Shown piece by piece: positions 16,981 to 25,878 of a stretch of DNA of 64,000 nucleotides. This stretch comes from Paraburkholderia sp. C35. Its GTDB lineage: Bacteria > Pseudomonadota > Gammaproteobacteria > Burkholderiales > Burkholderiaceae. Under the pieces are notes generated by a model. The model did no database searches. It saw only the letters and a program-made list of their open reading frames with translations, and was not told where the DNA came from. The stretch covers positions 54,861 to 118,860 of the forward strand of contig NZ_QBUY01000011.1 of the NCBI RefSeq assembly GCF_003121405.1, in the 5' to 3' direction. A program made the position numbers and the translations under genes. Positions within the stretch are counted from its first letter, which is position 1; every line of letters begins with the position of its first letter.

Positions 16981-18191
16981 TGAAATTCGTCCGGTTGATG
17001 TTCTTTTCTATTCTGCTCATCAGGTCTTCGTTGGATATCGTCTTCAGTACACTGCGCCTTGATGGAAATGGCATGTCACCAGGCGCGGTCATGAATGCAC
17101 TGATCATCCTGATGGGGGTGGCCATTGTTATCCAGCGCGGTATCCGGGTTTTGCGCACACCCCTGATCGTCTGGTTGACCTATCTCGTCTATGCACTCTA
17201 TTCATTGGCGCGCTCGCCGGATCCTTTCGAAGGATTTCGCCTTTTTCTGGGCCTTTTGTCGACCTTCATGGTCTTTACCATCGCCCTGAATGTCACCGGA
17301 TCTCGCAGGCAGGCTGAAACACTGTTGAAGTGCATCCTCTATTCATCGATTCCCGTTGCTGTATTCGGCATCATTCAGTACGCGATGATCAACGGCTTCA
17401 GCGGGCGGCTTCAATCCACTTTCGAGCATCCGAATATTCTCGCTTTCTATCTGGTTCTGGTGCTGACTTGCATTTTTTATGTTCGACATCTCGGAATGAT
17501 GCCAAGGGCATTCCCCGCCAGGTTGGGCCGGTATGCGTATCTCGCACTACTCCTCGTCTTCCTGCTGCTCACCCAGACGCGCAGTGCATGGATCGCGGCA
17601 GTAGTGGGATTTGCACTGTATGCGTGCCTTGCCAACAGAAAGCTGCTGATCGGACTGGTTCTGATTCCGCCGCTGCTGCTGGTTCCTGCCGTGTCGGACA
17701 GGTTAAGCGATCTGGGATCGAACGGTTCCGCACAAGACATCAAGAACGGCGTACAGCTCGACTCATTGTCATGGCGCCAGCTTCTGTGGCAATACGCACT
17801 GATTGATTCGAATGATGCGCGTGTCGTCGGCAAAGGTCTGGGGTCGTTCAGAAACAACTCGCAGTTCTTCTTCCCACTGGAAGCCACCGCCGACGCGCAT
17901 AGTGCTTATATACAGACCATCTATGAAATGGGTGCGGTTGGCCTTGCGCTATATGTTGCAACCTTCGCGGCAATGATCATCGCGATTCGCAAAATAGACC
18001 ACAACCGGAAGCGTGGCGCGATTGCGATCGCCCTGATAGCGGCCTATCTGCTGGAAAGCTATTCCGACAACACGATCTACTATCTCAGCTTCAACTGGTA
18101 TTTCTGGGCATTGATCGGTTGCCATATGTCTGTTTGCCTGCGCGACAGGTACGCGCAACAGATATTCATGCGGGACAAACAGATTGCCTAG
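16980..18191 (+). CDS. O-antigen polymerase/ligase family protein (Wzy candidate)
   Basis: The 403-residue inner-membrane protein has about ten to eleven hydrophobic helices and a long periplasmic loop near residues 238-305 that contains GKGLGSFRNNS, followed by DAHSAYIQTIYEMGAVGL, the typical H-[NS]-x-[YF] pattern of the O-antigen ligase (Wzy_C) domain. In a locus with Wzx, Wza and Wzz it is the most likely polymerase of flipped repeat units. Its ATG overlaps the preceding TAA by one base. Ligase function cannot be excluded from sequence alone. Confidence 0.88.
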   Translation: MKFVRLMFFSILLIRSSLDIVFSTLRLDGNGMSPGAVMNALIILMGVAIVIQRGIRVLRTPLIVWLTYLVYALYSLARSPDPFEGFRLFLGLLSTFMVFTIALNVTGSRRQAETLLKCILYSSIPVAVFGIIQYAMINGFSGRLQSTFEHPNILAFYLVLVLTCIFYVRHLGMMPRAFPARLGRYAYLALLLVFLLLTQTRSAWIAAVVGFALYACLANRKLLIGLVLIPPLLLVPAVSDRLSDLGSNGSAQDIKNGVQLDSLSWRQLLWQYALIDSNDARVVGKGLGSFRNNSQFFFPLEATADAHSAYIQTIYEMGAVGLALYVATFAAMIIAIRKIDHNRKRGAIAIALIAAYLLESYSDNTIYYLSFNWYFWALIGCHMSVCLRDRYAQQIFMRDKQIA

Positions 18192-18231
18192 TGCTTCCCG
18201 CAGTTCTCGAACTCGAGCGGATGGAATATCT

Positions 18232-18266
18232 GCGCGATTCACCTTGCCTGGTTCGGTGAATCGCGC
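18232..18266. terminator. Bidirectional hairpin terminator
   Basis: A perfect 12-bp stem, GCGCGATTCACC at 18232-18243 and GGTGAATCGCGC at 18255-18266, with an 11-base loop, lies between two converging genes. There is no long T-run, so it may stop transcription only partly in each direction. Confidence 0.65.
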
Positions 18267-18276
18267 GATACCCGCG

Positions 18277-18999
18277 TTATTTCGTGGTCGATGTACTACC
18301 GCCCGTGCCGCCCGTCGCGCCGCCTGATCCGCCGGGCGATCCCGACGCCGCGCTTTGCCCCGCTGCATGTGCCGCCGCGACCAGCGTAGGAGCGGGCTGG
18401 CCGTCGCTGCCAATCGCGCCGGCTGCGGCGAGTGTATCGAGATCGGAATCCGCTCCCGCCTGTCCCGGCGTGAACGATACCGTCAGGAACGAATTGCTGG
18501 ACAACTTCACGCCGTAAAGCGTGTCGAGCAGTTGCGCGACACTGTTCTGCGCGTTTGCGATCAACGTGCTATTGGTCAACGCACTCTGATACGACGCGTT
18601 GCTGGATATGCCAGCAAGGAGCCCGTCGACAGTCGTACCGAGTTCACCGGCAAGGTAACTCAACAGCAACTGCGTGAGTGGCGTCACATTGAAAGTACCG
18701 CTACCGGACGCGAATGAATTGATCGTCACAGCGCCGTTCGAAGCCTTGATCGTACATGGCCCGTCGAAGTTAAAACTCGCGGTATACGCGCCATTCGAAT
18801 TCGCGGTCGCGCTGCCACTGCCGTTCTTACATGACAGCGTAATGCTCGCATTCGACAACGCAGCACCGACGGCAGCCGTTCCCTTGATCGTCGCACTGGG
18901 TGATGAGCCCCCACCGCCGCAAGCGAATAACGTGCTGCTGGCAAGCGCGGCAATGCTGATCCGCAAGCTGCGCGACGCCTTGAGGTTGAACTGCGTCAT
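18277..18999 (-). CDS. Exported lipoprotein, Gly/Ser-rich tail
   Basis: The 240-residue protein has a signal sequence and lipobox-like LFAC followed by GGGGSS, so it is probably lipidated and anchored by a flexible linker. Residues 38-95 look like a small beta domain (IKGTAAVGAALSNASITLSC...) of the carboxypeptidase-regulatory or Ig-like kind. The middle is helical and the C-terminus ends in a Gly/Ser/Thr-rich repeat. The start overlaps the stop of the YjbH-like gene (ATGA), so the two should be co-translated. A role at the cell surface with the YjbH-like protein in polysaccharide secretion is inferred; no enzyme motif is seen. Confidence 0.8.
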   Translation of the reverse strand: MTQFNLKASRSLRISIAALASSTLFACGGGGSSPSATIKGTAAVGAALSNASITLSCKNGSGSATANSNGAYTASFNFDGPCTIKASNGAVTINSFASGSGTFNVTPLTQLLLSYLAGELGTTVDGLLAGISSNASYQSALTNSTLIANAQNSVAQLLDTLYGVKLSSNSFLTVSFTPGQAGADSDLDTLAAAGAIGSDGQPAPTLVAAAHAAGQSAASGSPGGSGGATGGTGGSTSTTK

Positions 19000-21365
19000 T
19001 GATTATCTCCAGAAGTGAGTGACTGACAGGCAATAGAAAACGACGTCGTCAGCGCTTGCGTGTCGCTGAGCGAATTTCGCGCACACAGTGTGACGAGGGA
19101 GGTGGTATCGGCAGCGGCAAGCGGTGGATCGTCAGCGGGAATAGACGCCTGTTCGCCCTTCTCATCGTCTTTCGACGACGGCACATAGCGCAGATACGCG
19201 TCGCGCATCCGGTAAAGCTGCGTGCCAAAGTACTGCTCGCTAAAGCGCCCCTGATTCAACAGATATTGTTGGGTGCTGTACGGAAACGACATGTTCTCGG
19301 CAGCATTGCCGGCGAGATAATTGGTCGAACCGACACGTGAACGGAAATCGAGCGCGAACTGCTCCGATCCATACACCTGCGTCACACCAGGCTTCATCCC
19401 CTGGCGCGGCGTGAGCGGGAAGCTGATCGCTGCGCCGACAAAACTACCCTGTCCGCTGTGCTCGCCATGCACACTCACTGACACATCGTCGAACCAGCGC
19501 GTCAGTGTGATCAACGGGCCTTTGTCACCCCCTACATAGCGTGCAACACCCGCTTCGATCCAGAGCTTCCACGCAGGCTGTACCCATCGATAGGTCAGCA
19601 CCGCATTCTTTTCACTCGGCAGTTCGTCATGTCCTGGCTCGTGATGCAGATAGGCCAGGCGCAGACGGACCAGATCGGGGCGCCCCGGCACGAAAACCGT
19701 AGTCTCGTTCTGTACGCCAAGGTACTGATAGTCGAAACGCCCAACGGCCGCTACGTTGAATACTTGCGGTAACAACCAGAAGCTCTGCGCAAGGGCCGCC
19801 GCATTGAGTCCGCCACGCAGCCGGTACTGACTGTAGACGCGGCCGTCATTCATGTTGCGCGTGTTGTACAGCGGCGCGATATAGCTGCCATAGAGTTCGG
19901 CGCCGCGCCACAACGGCACGAACCCTTCGATATTCGCGCCAAGCGAGAAATCGAAGTTTCCGTACTCGGTCCCGTACAGGTAACTCGTAATCGGTTCGAT
20001 CTGGATTCGCGTCAGGCCATGCCTGCTTGCGTCGCCGTGCCAATCCACTGTGTGCGACGTCGAGTCGGGCTGCGTGCTCATGGCAAGCGTCGCGCTCGCC
20101 ACCTGGGGCGATCCGCCACGCACGAACTGGGCGTAGGCATCACGTTCGACCGAGACGTCGGCGAGCGGCTCATTCGCCTTTTTGATGATTGCGTGAACAC
20201 GCCTGATGCCATCGGGTGCCTCGATGCTGGCGACGCCGAGCACGATCCCCAGTGCATCCGCTTCATTCTGGTTATAGCGATGGTTCTCGTACTCGACTAC
20301 CAGCGCGTCCCCGTCGATACCGACACGCACGCGTTCCAGACCGGCGGCGAACAACTGCTCAGCGATGAGATCGAGCGCAGCGCCGCTATCCTGAGCCACT
20401 GCTTTTCGCATTTCCGCCCGCGAGTTTGCGGGCGCGTCTGCTGGCGTGGCGTACGAGGCCGGCATCGCGAGTGGCGATAGTGGCGATTGCAGCGTCAATG
20501 GCGCTGGCGTATCCGCGTGCGCGTCAGGTATTGACGCCGCCGAGTCCAACGGCTGTGCGGGGCTGGCGTTCTCGCACAGCCCTGTTCCGCACCGCTGCGC
20601 GTCGAAGCGCTTGCCAAGCGGAATGCTGATCGCCACCGACACCGATGTACGTGGCGCAACCCCATTTGTGCTACGCACCGACCGCATCACTGTTCCGACG
20701 ACACTCGCGTCGGCGAGCCATCGGATTGCAGGCGATGCGTATCGCACACCGGCATATGGCGTTTTCGAATCGTCTTCGGCGATCAGCGAAATGCCGGTAT
20801 TCCACAGCGCCACCGACGCACCGCCAAACACGCCATCCAACCGGTCGCCCGTTCCATATCCCAGCGTCAACGTCGCGGGACCAAGCGACTGCGAAACCAC
20901 GCCGTATTTCGAACGAAAGTAATGCGTCTGACCACCAACGTCACTCACGCCAAATGCGATCGAAGGCTGATATTTGAAAAAACGGGGTACTTCGACTTTG
21001 ACGTTTGCCATCAGGTGGCGCAGGACCATATGGTCCGCGCCCGAGAACGGCGCGGTCACGTTGCCTGGGTAATTGACAAGCCCGCCCGAGACTTCGACAT
21101 AAGGGAGCAGCCCCACGGCTCCCCAGTAGATATCCGAACTGGTCGCCTTCTTGCCGTAGCGCGGGTCGATGTAGTTGCCGTACTGCGCCTGGAGTACGCC
21201 TTCTGGCAAAACGAAACCATAAGGAATAACCAGTCCGCCACTTTGGCCCAGTGCATTCAACTCAGGCTCGCTCGCGCTGGCACAGGTCGAAAATAAAAGA
21301 AATGCGCCGATGGCGATGGCCGTCGGCAATACGGCGCGTCGTTGTGCTTGCAACTGTCCTCGCAT
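18996..21365 (-). CDS. YjbH/GfcD-like outer-membrane exopolysaccharide protein
   Basis: The 789-residue protein starts with a signal peptide (AIAIGAFLLFSTCASA) followed by LNALGQSGGLVIPYGFVLPEGVLQAQYGN. This is the YjbH-domain pattern of E. coli YjbH and GfcD, predicted double beta-barrels coded with exopolysaccharide systems. Alternating hydrophobic strands, aromatic girdles and a C-terminal barrel (from about residue 430) are visible. It probably sits in the outer membrane and helps polymer secretion. It forms an operon with a lipoprotein, as yjbF/gfcB partners do, and has its own sigma-54 promoter about 390 bp upstream. The long leader is notable. Confidence 0.85.
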   Translation of the reverse strand: MRGQLQAQRRAVLPTAIAIGAFLLFSTCASASEPELNALGQSGGLVIPYGFVLPEGVLQAQYGNYIDPRYGKKATSSDIYWGAVGLLPYVEVSGGLVNYPGNVTAPFSGADHMVLRHLMANVKVEVPRFFKYQPSIAFGVSDVGGQTHYFRSKYGVVSQSLGPATLTLGYGTGDRLDGVFGGASVALWNTGISLIAEDDSKTPYAGVRYASPAIRWLADASVVGTVMRSVRSTNGVAPRTSVSVAISIPLGKRFDAQRCGTGLCENASPAQPLDSAASIPDAHADTPAPLTLQSPLSPLAMPASYATPADAPANSRAEMRKAVAQDSGAALDLIAEQLFAAGLERVRVGIDGDALVVEYENHRYNQNEADALGIVLGVASIEAPDGIRRVHAIIKKANEPLADVSVERDAYAQFVRGGSPQVASATLAMSTQPDSTSHTVDWHGDASRHGLTRIQIEPITSYLYGTEYGNFDFSLGANIEGFVPLWRGAELYGSYIAPLYNTRNMNDGRVYSQYRLRGGLNAAALAQSFWLLPQVFNVAAVGRFDYQYLGVQNETTVFVPGRPDLVRLRLAYLHHEPGHDELPSEKNAVLTYRWVQPAWKLWIEAGVARYVGGDKGPLITLTRWFDDVSVSVHGEHSGQGSFVGAAISFPLTPRQGMKPGVTQVYGSEQFALDFRSRVGSTNYLAGNAAENMSFPYSTQQYLLNQGRFSEQYFGTQLYRMRDAYLRYVPSSKDDEKGEQASIPADDPPLAAADTTSLVTLCARNSLSDTQALTTSFSIACQSLTSGDNQ

Positions 21366-21751
21366 ATGTAGTCGGATGTCGTGCGCGTGCGCGCGTTTCG
21401 TTGATCTCGAACGGCCGAGTGCTTATCTCGTGAGCCGCACCTGTTTTTTCGAACCAGTCACCGTTTCGCTACGAAGAATCTGCGCGCAGCACTCACGCGC
21501 CTGCTTTTTGAGCAGGCGACATCAACGCGCCATGACAGCTGACACAACTGGGGATAGGCGACCTGAGCCAGGCCAATGACACGAACAATGTGTCATTCGC
21601 CATTTGCGTCGCCATATGGGACGCACAGGACACGTGAATGAAGTTCTTTAGATCCCCGGAAGAACTTCTTCAACTCAGAACCAAAGCAATTACGGTTTGC
21701 ACATTATTTTCGGCAAGTCATCAAATGATTTTTTTAAGCCGCGCCGGAATA

Positions 21752-21767
21752 TGCACATGTCGTGCCA
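21752..21767 (-). promoter_or_regulatory. Sigma-54 promoter of the yjbH-like operon
   Basis: The minus strand reads TGGCACGACATGTGCA: -24 GG at 21766-21765, -12 GC at 21754-21753, consensus spacing. The first 15 bases are identical to the promoter at 14104-14090. The predicted transcript start is near 21741. Confidence 0.75.
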
Positions 21768-21872
21768 GGTTCAGTGTTTATTGCAAGGTTCAATCGGCAA
21801 AGGAGAAAGCCGTATGCGGCGCCGTGTCTCGCAGCGCTTTGCGGCTGGGAATTCAGCTAAAGGCGTCCTCGC

Positions 21873-21927
21873 GTTACGTAACGATTCGCTGGACGTTACG
21901 TATGAATACACGCCACAACCCGTTACG
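21873..21927. promoter_or_regulatory. GTTACGTAAC enhancer cluster upstream of yjbH promoter
   Basis: The perfect palindrome GTTACGTAAC is at 21873-21882, GTTACGTATG at 21895-21904 and a GTTACG half-site at 21922-21927. They lie 106-162 bp upstream of the -24 element, matching the geometry at 14220-14260. Confidence 0.62.
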
Positions 21928-21987
21928 CTTTAATGGTGACGGGCGAGCGCGTTCGCCTTCATGCAGACGCCGCGTCATAAGATCTAT

Positions 21988-22875
21988 TCAACCCGAACTC
22001 AGCAGTGCCGCGAATTTATCAGCTAGCGTAGGCCGTGACCGGTGTGGCCAGATCGCGCTGAGTTCGAAGAACGGCAGTGCGTCGCCTTCGCGGACTTCGC
22101 AGACGCGCACGCCCGCGAACTGCAGCGCCTTGACCGATTGCGGCAGCAACGAGGCGCCGCAGCCCGCCGCAACGCAGGCGAGCACCGTCAGTGAACGATT
22201 CGCGTCCTGCACAATGTTCGCTTCGCAGCCGAATTTGCGAAACGCGCTGAGGATGCCCGCGCGTACCACCGGCAACTGGCCTTGCGGAAACCACACGAGC
22301 CCGATGCGTGCGAGTTCCGCGAGTCCAAGCTTGCCGTCCGCGCCGAGCGGGTGCGACTCGTGCACGACTGCCTGCAGCCGTTCACGCACGATCAACTTTT
22401 CGCGCATCCTCCCGCTCACCGCTACGGGTGTGTGGAGCAGGCCGATGTCGATCTCGCCTGATTCGAGCGCGCTGGCCTGCTCCGCGTTGCTCATCTCGCG
22501 CAACGTCAGTTCGACGTTGGGCACCTCACGGCGCAGCGCCGCGATCGCCCTGGGCATCACCTCGAAAAGCGCCGCCGACGCGAAACCGATCGTCAGCCTT
22601 CCGCCCCGCTGGGCGCCAATATCGCGCGCACGCTTTTCGGCCGCCTCGATGCGCGACACGCTCAGCCGGATATCCTCGACGATAGCCTCGCCTGCCGGGG
22701 TCAGTGCCGCGCCGCGGCGTGTCCTCGCCAGTAGCTTCACGCCAAGATCCTGCTCCAGCCGGGTGATGGCCTGACTGAGTGCGGGCTGCGCCATGCCGAG
22801 CTGGCTGGCCGCGCCCGTGACACTTCCTGCGTCGACGATGGCAAGGAAATACTTGAGTGTGCGGACGGATTCCAT
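21988..22875 (-). CDS. LysR-type transcriptional regulator
   Basis: The 295-residue protein has the LysR winged helix-turn-helix at residues 1-60 (LKYFLAIVDAGSVTGAAS, then LGMAQPALSQAITRLEQDLG) and a two-lobed substrate-binding domain after residue 90 (GGRLTIGFASAALFEVMP). It is transcribed divergently from an MFS transporter and an amidohydrolase, the usual arrangement for a regulator of an uptake/degradation operon. A dyad ATTATGAA-N11-TTCATAGT in the shared intergenic region is its likely operator. The inducer is unknown. Confidence 0.92.
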   Translation of the reverse strand: MESVRTLKYFLAIVDAGSVTGAASQLGMAQPALSQAITRLEQDLGVKLLARTRRGAALTPAGEAIVEDIRLSVSRIEAAEKRARDIGAQRGGRLTIGFASAALFEVMPRAIAALRREVPNVELTLREMSNAEQASALESGEIDIGLLHTPVAVSGRMREKLIVRERLQAVVHESHPLGADGKLGLAELARIGLVWFPQGQLPVVRAGILSAFRKFGCEANIVQDANRSLTVLACVAAGCGASLLPQSVKALQFAGVRVCEVREGDALPFFELSAIWPHRSRPTLADKFAALLSSG

Positions 22876-22883
22876 ATCAAAGC

Positions 22884-22910
22884 ATTATGAATAAACAACA
22901 TTTTCATAGT
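22884..22910. promoter_or_regulatory. LysR-type operator in divergent promoter
   Basis: ATTATGAA at 22884-22891 and TTCATAGT at 22903-22910 form an inverted repeat (seven of eight positions) with an 11-base spacer, the T-N11-A geometry of LysR boxes. It lies 9 bp upstream of the LysR start codon and about 105 bp before the MFS gene. Confidence 0.5.
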
Positions 22911-23014
22911 ATGCACGTATCTTCAGCCTTTTTAGAATGAGCTCCACCAACTAACCGCGGCCGTCCCCTGGACCATTGGCCGCCGCGCCCAGCGGCGCGT
23001 ACAAGGAGACAACC

Positions 23015-24298
23015 ATGCGCTGGTACCGGGACATCACGTCCGTCGAAAAGAAAACGCTGTGGAGTTGCTTCGCGGGCTGGGCCCTCGATGGCGTCGACAC
23101 GCAGGTCTTCTCGCTCGTCATTCCGTCGCTGCTGACGGCGTGGGGTATCAGCAAGGGGCAAGCAGGTCTGATCGGCGGCGCCACACTCGTCGCGGGTGCA
23201 CTGGGCGGCCTGCTCGCAGGCATCCTGGCTGATCGCGTGGGTCGTGTTCGCGCATTGCAGATCACCGTGATCTGGTTTTCGCTATTCACCTTTCTTAGCG
23301 CGTTCGCGCAGAGCTTCGACCAGTTGCTGGTGCTGAAAACGCTGCAAGGCATCGGCTTCGGCGGCGAGTGGACGGCGGGTGCGGTACTCCTTAGTGAGAC
23401 GATGAACCCGAAACATCGCGGCAAGGCGATGGGTATCGTGCAGAGTGCGTGGGGCTTCGGCTGGGGCGGCGCAGTGCTGCTTTATATGCTGGTTTATTCG
23501 TTCACGTCACCGCAATGGGCCTGGCGCGTGCTGTTTGCGATCGGCCTGTTGCCCGCCATCCTCGTGTTGTACTTGCGCCGGAACATCGTCGAGCCGGCAC
23601 GCGACACACAGACCGTGCGCGAGGAAGCTCGCCCACGCGGCATCTTCAGCATTGCCGCCGGCATCTTCGATCCCTCGGTCATCCGGACGACGCTTGTCGG
23701 CGCTTTGATCGGGCTGGGTGCGCACGGCGGCTATCACGCGATCACCACATGGCTTCCAACCTATCTCAAGACTGAACGCCATCTGTCGGTGATGGGCACA
23801 GGGGGCTACCTGGCCGTCGTCATCGTCGCGTTCATTGTCGGGTGCTTTGTGAGCGCCTGGTTGCAGGACCGCATTGGGCGTCGCTGGAACGTAATCCTTT
23901 TCGCGGTCTGCTGCGCGGTGATGGTCAACCTCTACACGTTCCTGCCGCTCGGCGACACCGCGATGCTGATCCTGAGCTTCCCGCTCGGACTGTTCTCAGC
24001 TGGGATCCCGGCGACGCTCGGGGCGCTCTTTAACGAACTGTATCCGCACGGCGTGCGTGGCACGGGTGTCGGCTTCTGCTACAACTTCGGCCGCATTGTC
24101 TCGGCCGGTTTCCCGGTGCTCATCGGCCATATGAGCAGTTCGATGTCGCTCGGCGCGGCACTCGGCATCGATGCAGGCGTCGCGTATGGACTCGTTGTCG
24201 TCGCCGCGTTGATGCTGCCCGAAACACGCGAGCGTCGCATGGCCACGTCGGCCCAGGGCGCTCCGCTCGCCGATGCACGCGCCGCGTCCCATCACTGA
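23015..24298 (+). CDS. MFS transporter (AAHS-like aromatic/organic acid uptake)
   Basis: The 427-residue inner-membrane protein has twelve predicted helices, the DGVDTQVFSLVIPSL signature in helix 1 (the acidic D-G-x-D motif of aromatic acid:H+ symporters such as PcaK), and GGLLAGILADRVGRVRAL between helices 2 and 3. AAGGAGAC lies just before the ATG at 23015, which fixes the start. It is followed by an amidohydrolase and is divergent from a LysR gene, so it likely imports the substrate degraded by that hydrolase. Confidence 0.9.
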   Translation: MRWYRDITSVEKKTLWSCFAGWALDGVDTQVFSLVIPSLLTAWGISKGQAGLIGGATLVAGALGGLLAGILADRVGRVRALQITVIWFSLFTFLSAFAQSFDQLLVLKTLQGIGFGGEWTAGAVLLSETMNPKHRGKAMGIVQSAWGFGWGGAVLLYMLVYSFTSPQWAWRVLFAIGLLPAILVLYLRRNIVEPARDTQTVREEARPRGIFSIAAGIFDPSVIRTTLVGALIGLGAHGGYHAITTWLPTYLKTERHLSVMGTGGYLAVVIVAFIVGCFVSAWLQDRIGRRWNVILFAVCCAVMVNLYTFLPLGDTAMLILSFPLGLFSAGIPATLGALFNELYPHGVRGTGVGFCYNFGRIVSAGFPVLIGHMSSSMSLGAALGIDAGVAYGLVVVAALMLPETRERRMATSAQGAPLADARAASHH

Positions 24299-24356
24299 GC
24301 GCCCTTCTTTCGCGACTGCCCGCCCTCCTATCGTCGACTCTCAGGCAAAACATTGC

Positions 24357-25289
24357 ATGGAACTCACTCTGCCAGGAACCACGGTTGATCCTTTCATCGG
24401 CCTCTCCGACAAGAGCGCAGCGTGGCTCGAATCCGACGCGTTGCGCATGACGGGCATCGATTCGCACGCGCACATCTTCGTACAGGGCTTGCCTCTCAGC
24501 GCGTCGCGCCGTCACGCGCCCGACTACGATGCGACGCTCGACCAGTACATCGATCACCTCGTCGGCCACGGGCTGTCCCAAGGCGTGCTGGTGCAGCCGA
24601 GTTTTCTTGGTGTCGACAATGCATTTCTCGCGGCGGTGTCGAAGCGCTATCCGGCACGGTTTCGCGGCGTGGCCGTGGTGAATCCCGAAGTCGACGACGT
24701 GGAACTCGAGGCGCTGAACGATGCGCATGTGGTCGGTGCGCGCCTGAATCTGATCGGTTTGCCGCTGCCCGATTTTCGTGAGCGCCGCTGGTCGACGTTG
24801 CTGTCGCGGCTCAACGCGCTACGCTGGCACGTCGAAGTTCAAACCCATTCCGCCGATCTGCCGTATGTGCTCGACGCATTGCTGGCGCAGCGCTGCACGA
24901 TCGTAGTCGATCACTTTGGCCGCCCAGATGCCGCTCAGGGCGCAAACGATCCGGGGTTTCGCCATTTGTTGTCGAAGGCGCCGTCCGGCGATGTCTGGGT
25001 AAAGCTCTCCGCCGCTTATCGAAGCGTAGTAGCGGCAAACGGCACGGAAAACGGAATCGGACTGGCCGCAGCGTTGATGGACGCATTCGGTGCGCATCGC
25101 CTCGTATGGGGCAGCGACTGGCCACACACGCAGCATCGCCACCTGATCGCCTACGATGCCGCTGCGAACGCGCTGCGGCGGTGGATTCCCGACGAAACTG
25201 CAAGGCAAACGATTCTCACGACATCGCCAGCGGAACTGTTTCGCTTGCAGACTTACGCCGTTGGTGACAAAGCCCCGCAGCCGGGCTAG
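24357..25289 (+). CDS. Amidohydrolase family 2 (lactonase-like)
   Basis: The protein has the metal-binding GIDSHAHIF motif near residue 34, a central QTHSAD histidine, VVDHFGRPD and the terminal LVWGSDWPHTQH motif, in the order of amidohydrolase_2 enzymes such as 2-pyrone-4,6-dicarboxylate lactonase and related TIM-barrel hydrolases. It is cytoplasmic with no signal peptide. Start taken at the ATG at 24357; an earlier in-frame codon would overlap the transporter. It likely hydrolyses a lactone or related ring-cleavage product entering through the upstream transporter; substrate not established. Confidence 0.88.
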   Translation: MELTLPGTTVDPFIGLSDKSAAWLESDALRMTGIDSHAHIFVQGLPLSASRRHAPDYDATLDQYIDHLVGHGLSQGVLVQPSFLGVDNAFLAAVSKRYPARFRGVAVVNPEVDDVELEALNDAHVVGARLNLIGLPLPDFRERRWSTLLSRLNALRWHVEVQTHSADLPYVLDALLAQRCTIVVDHFGRPDAAQGANDPGFRHLLSKAPSGDVWVKLSAAYRSVVAANGTENGIGLAAALMDAFGAHRLVWGSDWPHTQHRHLIAYDAAANALRRWIPDETARQTILTTSPAELFRLQTYAVGDKAPQPG

Positions 25290-25386
25290 CCGCAACATCA
25301 GCATGGAATAAATCCGCTCGCGATGTGTTCGAGATATGCACGCAACGTGCAAATCATCCGGACATTTTCATTGAGCGGGAGAAGAC

Positions 25387-25878
25387 GTGCATCCAAAGCC
25401 CTGTCGCATTGGCGGACAAATAAAGTTGGCGCTGGCCTCCGGGACGCTGGCAATACTTGCAAATACCGCACTACTTATGGCGGCGGATCAGGCGGGAATC
25501 GCGACCGCTCATGGAGGACTGCTGACGCTGCTCAGAGCATGGACGCACATACCTGACGCAGGTCTAGCAACGTCGTGGCCTTTCCAGCTAGCGTTTCATT
25601 TCTGTGTGGGTATAGCGATGGCCATTTTCTACGGCCTGATAGCTGGAGATCCGCGCAAGCATTCCATTACGAAGAGTTTTTCCTACGCACTCGCAGTCTG
25701 GCTTGCCAATGCATGTGTGGTCCTCCCGCTTATTGGTCAAGGATTCGCGGGGAGTCACGTCTTGTCATTCAGTGGCATCGTGCTTTTTGCGCTGGCGCAC
25801 ACGACATTCTTCATGGTCAACGGCCTGCTGCTCTCTGGTTTTTCTAAAAACCAGAGAGCACGCCTGCTTCCTGATTAA
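25387..25878 (+). CDS. Four-helix membrane protein, unknown
   Basis: I do not recognise a family. The 163-residue product has about four hydrophobic helices (ALASGTLAILANTALLMAA, FQLAFHFCVGIAMAIFYGLI, YALAVWLANACVVLPLIG, SGIVLFALAHTTFFMVNGLL). The start is GTG at 25387 with GGGAGAAG ahead. A perfect 13-bp inverted repeat lies inside its last codons. It stands alone between the amidohydrolase gene and a convergent NTF2-like gene whose 3' end overlaps its own. Confidence 0.65.
   Translation: MHPKPCRIGGQIKLALASGTLAILANTALLMAADQAGIATAHGGLLTLLRAWTHIPDAGLATSWPFQLAFHFCVGIAMAIFYGLIAGDPRKHSITKSFSYALAVWLANACVVLPLIGQGFAGSHVLSFSGIVLFALAHTTFFMVNGLLLSGFSKNQRARLLPD
25831..25858. terminator. Hairpin overlapping the end of a coding sequence
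   Basis: CTCTCTGGTTTTT (25831-25843) and AAAAACCAGAGAG (25846-25858) pair perfectly over 13 bp with only two bases between arms. The A/T part near the loop weakens it as a classic terminator, but it lies where the two converging genes meet. It could end transcription from both sides. Confidence 0.45.

Larger units (their letters stand above)
21366..21987. other. Long structured leader and control region of the yjbH-like operon
   Basis: This 622-base gap has no supported gene. On the minus strand it holds a sigma-54 promoter at 21752-21767 and a leader of about 375 nt with three perfect hairpins: CGCCTGCT/AGCAGGCG (21498-21518), AATGACAC/GTGTCATT (21575-21597) and GAAGTTCTT/AAGAACTTC (21640-21668). 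Enhancer-like GTTACG sites lie at 21873-21927. The leader could control translation or contain a small RNA. Confidence 0.6.

Noticed and set aside
21485..21506. Extra sigma-54-like site near 21500 on the minus strand
   Set aside because: GGCGCGTGAGTGCT has the GG and GC one base too close, so the strict spacing is not met.
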